Translations under genes and position numbers: made by a program
The notes under the pieces: generated by a model
What the model saw: the letters and a program-made list of their open reading frames with translations, nothing else
What the model was told of the DNA's origin: nothing
The model's database searches: none
In this document: piece after piece, positions 55,817-64,000 of the stretch
Position numbering within the stretch: the first letter of the stretch is position 1
Layout of the letters: each line of letters begins with the position of its first letter
Origin: Dryas octopetala
Taxonomy: Eukaryota; Streptophyta; Magnoliopsida; Rosales; Rosaceae
Direction of reading: 5' to 3'
Length of the DNA stretch: 64,000 bases
Assembly (NCBI GenBank): GCA_963921425.1
Contig: OY992840.1
Span: forward strand, 9,364,501-9,428,500

Positions 55817-58261
55817 TCAGCACCTCCAAGCTGAAGCTGAGATTAGCTCTCGACGCTGCCAGCATAGCACAAGTGACTCTTGACGCTTCTCCACATGAAA
55901 TCCCCGAGCTGGAGTCCTCTTCACCACACATTCTGCCTGAGTTTCAGTGAAATTACTGAAGGATAAAGGGGTGTAACCGGCCGAGGCAAAGAGTGTTTTC
56001 CAAAGGGGCATTTTGTCCGGGGCTCGGAGACGCCCCAGAACAGTGCTCTCAATCTTAGGCTGAAGGAGGAACTTCTCAATTTTGTTGACAGCATCCGAAG
56101 TCACATTAACCGCATCCAGAGATTCCAAGAGATTTACGTAGGACTGGAGGGCCTGCAGAATGTGTTGTGGGAATGGGAGGTCACTTCTGTCACACCCTCT
56201 GTCCAAGGACACCATAATTTTGGGAGAGAGCTGCTTCACAAAGCGAAGGAGATTGGGCAAAGCAGCGGGTTGATTCGAACAAGACCAAATAGGGAAATTC
56301 ACAGCAACTGCCTCATTATCAGTTGCTCGAAAAATGGGCAGGGAGTAGGAGGTTTGGTCCAAGGAATCAAAGTTAACCACTTCAAGCTCAAAACTTATAC
56401 CAATCTCATTAGCAAATTGTGTTAAATTATCACGCATAAGCCCGAGCTCCACGGGATGATGAGTAGAAGGAGAGGCAAAGGCAGTGATTTTGAGTGAAGG
56501 GGCAGCCCTATTCCTCACAGGAAGCTCCTGCATAAAGGAAGCCCAATGAGCACCAAACCCAATATCAAAATCAACAATGTGAATGTGATCATGGTCGGCG
56601 AGGGCCTCAAGGAGGGCCTGGTTGCAGGTGAAATTGACAAACTGAATGAGTGGGGAGACTTCAGAGAACACTTTGTAAGCTCCCATTTTGAAGATGACAT
56701 CAAATGGGGTTGGGGTTCTTGGGGGTGGAGAGGAGGCCGGGTTGTTCATGAGGAGGAGGAGTTGTAAAGCCTCCTTGAAATAGAAAGCAGCCCTCTGAAG
56801 GGGCTTTCCAACAGGGGAGAGCTGGTGATTGAGCCGCGCCAATATCCCTTGCGCGTGTGAGAAGTTCCCAGAACCTACCAACTCTGCGGCCTTATAGAGC
56901 TGGTCGAGCAAAGCATTCTGTAGTTGCTGGTGGTGCTGGTTGTGGTTCTGCTGCTGCTGCTGGTGAGCCATTTCTTCGCCATGTCCCACCACCACCTTCT
57001 GCTTCGGCACCATCACTGCCTTCTGCTGAATGTGATGCTGCTGAGGAAGAAACTGCATACCTTGAGGAAACCCAAAATGCTGCTGCTGCTGCTGATGATG
57101 ATGTTTTCGCAGCAAAAACTCCTGCCCGGGATCCGAAAACTGAACCTTTTGGATCTGAGAGCTTGGGTCTACACCACCGCCGCCGGAGTTGTGGCGCTTG
57201 GGCTGGGACTGCTGCAGCAGATGCTGTTCTTGCTGGGCATAAGCTAGTGGCAGAAAAAAGTTTGGATTTTGAGGGAGCTGATGAGCTTGCTGCTGGTTCA
57301 TCATCAACATCTGGGGGTTCAAAATCTGAGGCTTCTCATCAAACTGTTGCTGCTGCTGGTAAACCACCCCATGAGGCAAAGAACCCGGAAAACCCGAATT
57401 AGCGAAAATGGGGTTTTGAATGTTGCAATTGATATTGTTCATCAATCCAACATTAGCAGCAACCTTGTAATTCAGTACCCCAGAAGAGCCTGCAGGCACA
57501 AAATTACCAACCCTTCCATTAATGCCATTATTGGTGTTGTTTGTGAATCCACCAGAAGCAGTAAAACCCAAATTGGGACTAATGCTAGTGCCCGAAACGC
57601 TGCTTCCTCCGATGTGGTCGAAACCCGGACCCTGATCGACGATTCCGAGGCCGGCATTGCCGTCAAACTCAAGAGGGTTGTTGTTGTTAATGTTCCCACT
57701 CTGCAAAAGCTGTTTGAGCCCGAACGACGCGTCGTCCACGTCCCCCGCGATCCAGCGCAGGAGCGAGTGGTCTTGGCCCGGCGACGCTGCCGTCTCCGAC
57801 AGCATGGTCTCCCAATCCTCCATCCCCAGCTGCCCACCACATCTTTCGGCGCCGCCGCCCGATCCAGTAGTCACAGCCTCTAAGCCGCCGCTGGGAAGGG
57901 ACTGGAGCTCGCAGGCCCACTCGTCTTTGCGTTGGTGTTCGCTTGTTGTGGGTCCCACCGGCGGCGTCTCCGGCAGACGCGTGGCGTTGTTGTTGTCGCC
58001 TCCGCCACCGCCGCCACCGCCGTTGAAAGACGAAGAGAGAGTCGATGCCGAAGTGGGTGGGCTCGGGCTTCTTCTCATATGAAGAACAGAGGTGGGTTCG
58101 TTGCTCACGAAGCTGTGGTTGTTGTTGTTGTTGTTAAAAAGCTCGTCTTCCTCTTCTTCCTCCTTTTTGCTCCAGTACTTGTTTTCGTCGAAAATTGAAG
58201 GAAAACTCGCGATTTCTAAGACCCCCTTCCCCTGCTGAAAGTGAAAGGGCATCCCTCTCAT
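55817..58261 (-). CDS. HAM-like: GRAS transcription regulator, HAM clade (SCL6/22/27-like)
   Basis: An intronless frame of 814 residues starting MRGMPFHFQQGKGVLEI, the conserved N-terminus of the clade; a longer in-frame start 13 codons upstream is less likely. The N-terminal half is rich in Asn, Gln, Gly and Ser, as usual for this group. The GRAS domain fills about residues 445-814: first leucine-rich region (LLDQLYKAAELVGSGNFSHA, ILARLNHQLS), VHIID motif as HIHIVDFDIGFGAHWASFMQ, PFYRE region (LPKIMVSLDRGCDRSD-like) and SAW (FHVEKRQESLVLCWQRRELI, ending SASAWRC). HAM proteins keep shoot and root stem cells undifferentiated, acting with WUSCHEL/WOX factors in the nucleus. A perfect miR171 target lies in the coding region, so transcript cleavage by miR171 is expected. 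Confidence 0.95.
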   Translation of the reverse strand: MRGMPFHFQQGKGVLEIASFPSIFDENKYWSKKEEEEEDELFNNNNNNHSFVSNEPTSVLHMRRSPSPPTSASTLSSSFNGGGGGGGGDNNNATRLPETPPVGPTTSEHQRKDEWACELQSLPSGGLEAVTTGSGGGAERCGGQLGMEDWETMLSETAASPGQDHSLLRWIAGDVDDASFGLKQLLQSGNINNNNPLEFDGNAGLGIVDQGPGFDHIGGSSVSGTSISPNLGFTASGGFTNNTNNGINGRVGNFVPAGSSGVLNYKVAANVGLMNNINCNIQNPIFANSGFPGSLPHGVVYQQQQQFDEKPQILNPQMLMMNQQQAHQLPQNPNFFLPLAYAQQEQHLLQQSQPKRHNSGGGGVDPSSQIQKVQFSDPGQEFLLRKHHHQQQQQHFGFPQGMQFLPQQHHIQQKAVMVPKQKVVVGHGEEMAHQQQQQNHNQHHQQLQNALLDQLYKAAELVGSGNFSHAQGILARLNHQLSPVGKPLQRAAFYFKEALQLLLLMNNPASSPPPRTPTPFDVIFKMGAYKVFSEVSPLIQFVNFTCNQALLEALADHDHIHIVDFDIGFGAHWASFMQELPVRNRAAPSLKITAFASPSTHHPVELGLMRDNLTQFANEIGISFELEVVNFDSLDQTSYSLPIFRATDNEAVAVNFPIWSCSNQPAALPNLLRFVKQLSPKIMVSLDRGCDRSDLPFPQHILQALQSYVNLLESLDAVNVTSDAVNKIEKFLLQPKIESTVLGRLRAPDKMPLWKTLFASAGYTPLSFSNFTETQAECVVKRTPARGFHVEKRQESLVLCWQRRELISASAWRC
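56826..56846 (-). promoter_or_regulatory. miR171 target site in the GRAS coding sequence
   Basis: The plus strand here is identical over all 21 bases to the canonical miR171 (TGATTGAGCCGCGCCAATAT plus C), so the minus-strand mRNA is a perfect complement. It codes for ILARLNHQ, about residues 472-479, the known site in SCL6/22/27 genes. Cleavage is expected opposite miRNA bases 10-11. Confidence 0.97.
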
Positions 58262-59100
58262 AAATACCCAAAAAAACACAAAAAGCTCAAACCTTTCCAA
58301 AGATCAAACCAAGCTAAAGCTGAAGCTGAAGATGAAGATTTGTTCTCAGGCGAAGAAGAACCAGAAGAAGAGCAATAGCAATGGGGTTTGCTCAAGAAGT
58401 GGGTTGTTGTTGTTGTTCTTAGATTTGCACAGCGCAAGCTCTCTCTTTTTGTTCAAATTCACACCCACCACCATAAACTCCTTGCATGCCATGAATGAAT
58501 GGTTTCTCAGCTCAAATAAAACAAACCCATTTCGAAAACAAACAAAAAAGCAGTTCCTTTCTTTTGTATCCCACCATTAATTACCAAACCGAGCTCTTTG
58601 TCTTTCTTCTCAGCTCTCCTTCCATCTCATAATCTTGGTATTTGCCACCGCTCCATTTCAACCCCATACCTCTTCTATCTTCTCTCAGCTAGTCTCTAGG
58701 CCTAGTAATTGTTGGTGTTGGTGAAGGTGCTCTTCTTGTTTCTTCTAATCTCTTCTTCTACCCTTGTGTGGCAGCAGAGAGTACTCTGTACCCTTCCCTG
58801 TTCTGCCATGGATGCGTGTATCATAAAAAAGGTAATAAAGTGTGCTCTCCCTCTTCACCACCCTCTCTCTCTAGTCCCTATCTCTTTCTCTCTCTATAAT
58901 TGTTTTTTCCATTTTCATTTCTTTTTTTCTTATGAACCCATATACCTCTCCCTCTCTCTCTCTCACCCTTATTTTCTCTCTCTTATATTGCTTGCTGGGT
59001 TTCTGTCACCTCCGCATAGTGGTCACGGTATTGTCTTTACCTTATTATAAAAGGTAAATGGGCGCTCTGCTTTTTGATAGTAGGGGCACCCACTTACTAA
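58262..59100 (-). promoter_or_regulatory. 5' leader and promoter region of the GRAS gene
   Basis: On the minus strand the stretch before the ATG is AG-rich and then carries several GAGAGAG tracts (for example around 58865-58975). It holds no gene. GAGA-rich leaders are common in plant developmental regulators. I could not fix a transcription start or any leader intron. Confidence 0.5.
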
Positions 59101-59879
59101 ATTACATTATAGGCCATGTCAGATCCTGTCTTGCCTTGCCATAGATACAGTACAAGTACAACTATTCATGTTCCTTTTTTGCTACAGGTACAACTATTCA
59201 TGTTCAAATTTCAATCCAACAACCAGATCGCAACACACAAAAAAAACAGAGAAAATTTCAATCCAACCATGCTCCAATTTACATTAATTATTTTTATGAT
59301 TATGACATGTTAGATACTTAGATTTGATCTCCAAAATTAGAAACCAATATGTTTCTATTGGTTAACCAATATCTGTGTAAAACTTCAATCCAATTTAATC
59401 TTACTTTGTTTGGTTCAGCTATAGAAATTAGAAATACTCTAGAGTATTTTAAGGAAGTTTCATATAAACCTAAATACTTTTAATTTACTCTTCAATTACT
59501 TTTATTTCATGAAAAATTTTTATACTTCAAACCTTTTTCTCCTTTTGTAGAGGAAATCAAAAACCCAATTCAATCTGTTGATATTCACATTGTGTTTCAA
59601 TTTTAGGTCGAATTGTATAGTTCTACAAATTTATCAATATTGACTTTTCCCAAAGTTAAATAGTTTGAGACGATTTAATCTTCTAATGAACTCAAACTAA
59701 ATTATGCCACTTTTCTTTAGAGGTCACTATTTAATTTTTATTTTACAAAATTAATTAACTTGAAGTTGCTAAGTCCGGTAAAAAAAATGAAGGATGAGCT
59801 AGACATGGAAAAAAAAAAAAAAAGCTGAGATTCGACAAAATGAAAAAAAATAAAAAAAAATTCTGAGACTCAACAGGAA

Positions 59880-60340
59880 AAAACAAAAAAAATTGAGTTT
59901 TGATTGATGCTAAGTTAAGCCAACGATATCTCCAACATGTTCGATAAGAGCTCGTTGAAGTTTTATTTTGTTGCAGTTATGCTCTTCATCCGATAAAGTA
60001 ACTTAGTACACCAATGAACAATTGATGAGGTTGAACCAATGAAGATCGTGTTTGACTTCAAATTTTCAAAACCACTTAAAATGAAGTGAATGAGTTAGGC
60101 CAAAATATATAAATGAAGAGGTTGAGTCCGGCCAAAATGTATAAATTGGAAGAGGATGAGACCAGATCGAAAAAAAAAAAAAAAAAACCAAACAAATTGA
60201 GCTATAATTGATGCTAATAAGAGTATCGATCTCCAACCTGTTCGGTAAGAGTAAGTCGGAATTTAATTTGTTCAGCCACATTGGAGTTGTGTAGGTCATT
60301 ATATGCAACAACTCAGTGCACCAATGAATAATATATCTTT
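59880..60340 (+). repeat. Direct duplication, two ~160-bp units
   Basis: A-run plus ATTGAG..T(T/A)GATTGATGCTAA, GATATCTCCAACATGTTCG / ATCGATCTCCAACCTGTTCG, GGTAAGAG/GATAAGAG and CACCAATGAA(C/T)AA recur in the same order at about 59888-60025 and 60195-60335. Confidence 0.75.
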
Positions 60341-61114
60341 TTATGATTAAAAGTGATTATTTAGTTTTTTTTCATGTGTAGACAACGTTTTCATTACTTT
60401 TGTTCTTTTAAATAAAATTTAAAGAGTCATTGTAATAGTAATAGGTTTTTAGATTTAAGAGTCTCCAAAAGATTAACTTTTAATATAAACTTGAAGACAT
60501 TTAAGAATCTAATATTAGAACATTGGCTACATATACACGTCAACATCCAAGTTATCCAACTTCTGACTATTTTCCACCTTAGTATTTTTTTATCATTTTC
60601 ATTTGTTATATGTTTTTTATCCATATTGCCATGTTCCAAGTTTTTTCTTTTTGTTATTGATTGTGCAAAACTTAAGAAAGTAAATATTTATCAATTAATA
60701 TTCATGATTTTAGAACATCGATTATAATTTGTGTAATTACTTATTTACATCAACTCATTTAGTTAAAAAAAAAAAAAAAGTATTTCACATTTATTTTCAT
60801 CTTTTTCTGGAAAGGTTTGTTTTAGGTTGCTTATTCTAAATTTCAAAACCTATAATTAAAAAGTTATAACTTCAAAAGCCAGTAACTAGTCCAAGTAGAT
60901 AATTTAATTTGTTGTCTCAAAAAAAATTAAGGATTATTTTTTAAAGTCTAATTCAGAAATTAGGCTGATAATTCAGCCAACTTATTATAGAAAATCTAAG
61001 CCCGGTCCAATTTAATGAGAAACGCGCAACACAGAAGTCATCGAGTGCTCGGTACTGTTTATCGAGCGCTCAACAATTGTCACTATGCGACAAGAGCTAT
61101 TTGCTTAGTTTTCA

Positions 61115-61115
<1 letters not shown>

Positions 61116-61151
<36 letters not shown>
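61116..61151 (+). repeat. Poly(A) run
   Basis: Thirty-six A in a row with no retroposon body or duplication that I can recognise beside it. Confidence 0.9.
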
Positions 61152-61153
<2 letters not shown>

Positions 61154-63337
61154 ACTAAGTGCTCAACAGGGTACCGATTTCTCGGTACCAAAAATACGTA
61201 AAAAACATAATGTGAATTTTATTTATACAAAGTGAACCTATTTATTATTGCAACTTTTTAAGTGGATTTGTTTATATTAAGGACTATAAAATAAATTTTA
61301 GAGTAATTTACTTAAAATTTAATTTTTTAAATTAGCATATGGATAATGGATTAAGGAAAGTACAGTATGAAGAGTAAAACTTGTCATTTCCATTGAATAT
61401 AGTATATCCATTAAAATTTAGTACCATACTGAAATTGCCATTACTATGTTTCACTTACTAAAATTGCATAGGCCATGGGGTTGCCCCAATTAAAAGCACA
61501 TTTCTTTTAAATTTTTGCTTACCCTTTTTCCTTGAACACATCAAGGAAAAATTATAAAATACTGCAGTCAAAATACAATGGTCTCGTTAGTGCTTAGGAT
61601 ATGATTGGATACTTAACTCATTAGATTTAATGTATTGAAGGAACAAGTTGAGATTAATTAACAAATTTTACACAAGTTAAGAAAGAAGATTAATTAGTTA
61701 TAAGGGATTTATATTCCACCAATTTGTGGGGATTGGAAAAGATAAGTTTTTCTATATGATTTATCCATTCTTTCCTTCAACTTCGACTAAATTTAGAAAT
61801 TGGTTTTTATAATGTACCTTGATTTTGTTGAGTTAGCCTATTCAATTTAATTATAGACTCTAAACATGACCTAATTCTTAAATATAACATTATCTCAAGA
61901 GATGCCTCATAATACATCTCATACAAGAATCTCTTTGTCTCATAAATGTATAGTGGTATGTCCTATCTCATGCACATAAGAATGGCGGGACCTATAAAAT
62001 TAGAAAAATTATCATATGTAATTATTAAATTACGTGACGTAATAATAATTGTACATTTAACATAATTTGTTTGTTAGATTCAAATTATTACATCAATATA
62101 TCATGTTGTGATATTGGTGCAAAGAAAAATTTATACCCCTAGTCCCACCCCAAGCATGTAAAAAAGTGCGACCCATAAGGTAGGGTCCGTGTCCGTGGGA
62201 TATTTGTAAGCCCATGAAAAGATGTAGTTGTAATAAAGGAAAAATACGTTTTTGGTCCTTGTATTTTGACTTAAAAACAGATTTGTTCTTTGTGGTTAAA
62301 TCTGTTAGCAATTTTAGTACATTTGTCAAAATCCGTTTTTAGAACTGTTAAAGTTTGCACTTGCCACATTCATGCAGGGGCAATTATGACTTTTTCCTCT
62401 AACCCAACCATTAACCTCTAACTTAATTAATTTTTCAAAATGGTTTTCTTATGAATTAATTTAACTTTTTAATTGAAGCATTGGACTTTCCATTCTCTCT
62501 CCTCCAAGGCTCCAATCACTCCCGAAATCGCAAACTTCAATTGCTCCCTCGTCTTTTCTGGAAATCAGATGGGCTTCTTGCTACTACACAATTCATAGAA
62601 ATCGATGGAAGCACAAAAAAGCTCTTGTCATTTGCCCAAAAATAAAGAAAAAAGAAAAAGATTTGTCATAGATATCCATTCTCAAACAAGAACATATATT
62701 TGAACCAAAATTCATTATTTTGTCATCAATGATCTTTAGTGTATCAAAGATCCATTTTCCTTGTAATGCCAAGCAAGCCATTTGGGTGTTCAATGGATCC
62801 TAAAAAATTTGAAATTTACTGTTATCAACTTTTCATCCAAGTTGGACTTTTTTGAGCAAGGTGTCCTTCAGAAGGACTTTGAACATTTGTTGGATCTGCC
62901 ATCGAAAATAAAGGAAAGATTTTTTATTTTTTATTTTGTAAAAGTTAATACAAATCACCAATCCTTTCACCTTCATCTTCTCAATTTTCAAAACTCCAAA
63001 TTTTCACTTACATAAATCATCTAATAAATTATATATAAGACTGGAATTCATTAGTAATGTTGACAAGAATTGAATAATAAATTATCATTTCTCAAATTTG
63101 TTGAACAGAGGGCTTTAGGGAAGGAGATAGAGCCCCAATCTTTCTCAAAAGAGGAACCATAGCGAACCCACAAAAGTTCCAAACCCAAATCATTGACATT
63201 AAAGCTTCATATGGACATACCCAGAATATCGTATGTCATCTTCGTACATCCTTTAAATTCACAACCGTTCGTTCATCACATCTTTCTATGCGTTCTCATC
63301 ATCGATCTCTAAGTCGTTCTTATCATGAAAATCATGG

Positions 63338-63946
63338 GCGAATCTACGTTATGGGCTGCCTGGGCTGCAGCCCAGGTGATTTTTTTTTTTTTTAAGCCTA
63401 GTACCTATTTTCAGACAAAAAAAAAAAAGTCCAGATACCTATTTTTTATGTTTGTTGTGCATTAACCATCATTGTAGTCTTGTAGACCTGTAGTCACGTG
63501 AGATGTGGAAAGATTAACCAAAAAATAAATTTTTTTTTTTTTCTGCTGAACATTAAACAAAGAATTAATAAAGTTTCATAAAAAATTTGTTTACTTCTCC
63601 CTTTCCAATTCCCCCAATCCCCAAAAAGCAAAAGGGTCAAAATAGAAAAATTCAAAATATTTGATTCCATTACTACATTATGTCAATTATAGTGGAAACA
63701 CGGTTGGCAAAAGACTACCACTTGATTATTAGATTGATTTGTCTGGTGTTGAATCTTCATGTTTTTACATTAACGACAGAACGAGCATTTTCATCTATGA
63801 AGTTTATTAAAAATCGACTTCAAAACAAGATAGAAGATAAGTTTCTTGCTAATTATATGATCATCCATATTGAACGAGAATTTTCTAATAGTATCGATAA
63901 TTGATATTTTTACTTGGTGAAGAAATGTATGGCCCAACTTAGATAG
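63338..63946 (+). mobile_element. hAT element fragment, TTF/ZMYM1-like transposase C-terminus
   Basis: The frame at 63680-63904 reads IIRLICLVLNLHVFTLTTER, AFSSMKFIKNRLQNK and EDKFLANYMIIHIEREF. This is the hAT dimerisation region of plant elements whose transposase carries a TTF-type zinc finger (TTERAFSAMK..LRNKMEDEFL pattern). After one in-frame TGA the same frame goes on YFYLVKKCMAQLR and stops at 63946, like the normal tail. The bulk of the transposase is missing. The DNA at 63338-63380 (GGGCTGCCTGGGCTGCAGCC) resembles the 5' terminal part of such elements, so an internally deleted copy is likely. The right end may lie beyond the window. Confidence 0.75.
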
Positions 63947-64000
63947 TCTTTCTATAATATTTGCATTGCATGTTTAATTAATTGTTGTTATGCTATCTTT

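Larger units (their letters stand above)
59101..63337. other. AT-rich spacer
   Basis: No supportable gene. It contains a direct duplication (59880-60340), a 36-base poly(A) run at 61116-61151, and a short piece of a common plant spacer repeat (TTTTTGGTCCTTGTATTTTG at 62250) without a matching inverted end. Confidence 0.5.

Noticed and set aside
56857-57883. Plus-strand frames opposite the GRAS gene
   Set aside because: They are shadows of Gln/Asn-rich codons in the true minus-strand gene.

Overview
The window is nuclear DNA from a flowering plant, most likely a woody eudicot. The signs are small introns with GT-AG borders and T-rich acceptors, AT-rich spacers, many short terminal-inverted-repeat transposons, a perfect miR171 target in a GRAS gene, and a mitochondrial small heat-shock gene. 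A Rosaceae-type host is my guess, from the look of one LTR remnant and the spacer repeats. The sequence alone does not prove it.

Layout. 1-3877 (+): the 3' part of a SEC14-like lipid-transfer gene. 5980-9472 (+): a VAP27-type ER tether gene. 11463-12555 (+): a mitochondrial small heat-shock protein gene with heat-shock elements and a TATA box. 13469-13540 (+): tRNA-Asp(GTC). 14374-15042 (-): a LENG1/Cir_N-type gene with an intron in its 5' leader. 15.7-20.8 kb: a transposon-rich spacer holding a poly(A) retroposon, two non-autonomous hAT elements and a MULE-type MITE, most with clear target-site duplications. 21480-26296 (-): a 15-exon gene for a protein with HIT, CCHC and further Cys/His zinc motifs. 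26.5-30.6 kb: four more TIR elements, including a 1.8-kb Pack-type element with GC-rich captured sequence. 31065-33365 and 36110-38383 (+): tandem intronless paralogues encoding multi-pass membrane proteins of unknown function. 40947-41117 (-) and 42968-43150 (+): a head-to-head pair of STMP1-like microprotein genes whose promoters are inverted copies of each other. 43.2-55.8 kb: a long spacer with no gene I can support, apart from a LINE fragment, a MITE and simple repeats. 55817-58261 (-): a HAM-type (SCL6/22/27) GRAS regulator with the miR171 site. 58.3-64 kb: spacer ending in a decayed hAT transposase piece.

The genes do not form a pathway; this is ordinary plant gene order. The multi-exon models (SEC14-like, VAP, small HSP, zinc-finger) were assembled by hand from splice borders, and each stays in frame with a total length divisible by three.

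I did not find a clearly new biological system. The items most worth a second look are the Pack-type element with its captured gene piece and 33-bp in-frame repeat, the inverted microprotein pair, the tandem membrane-protein pair, the HIT/CCHC protein with an apparent GC-AG intron, and the duplicated 42-bp mini-exons in the SEC14-like gene.
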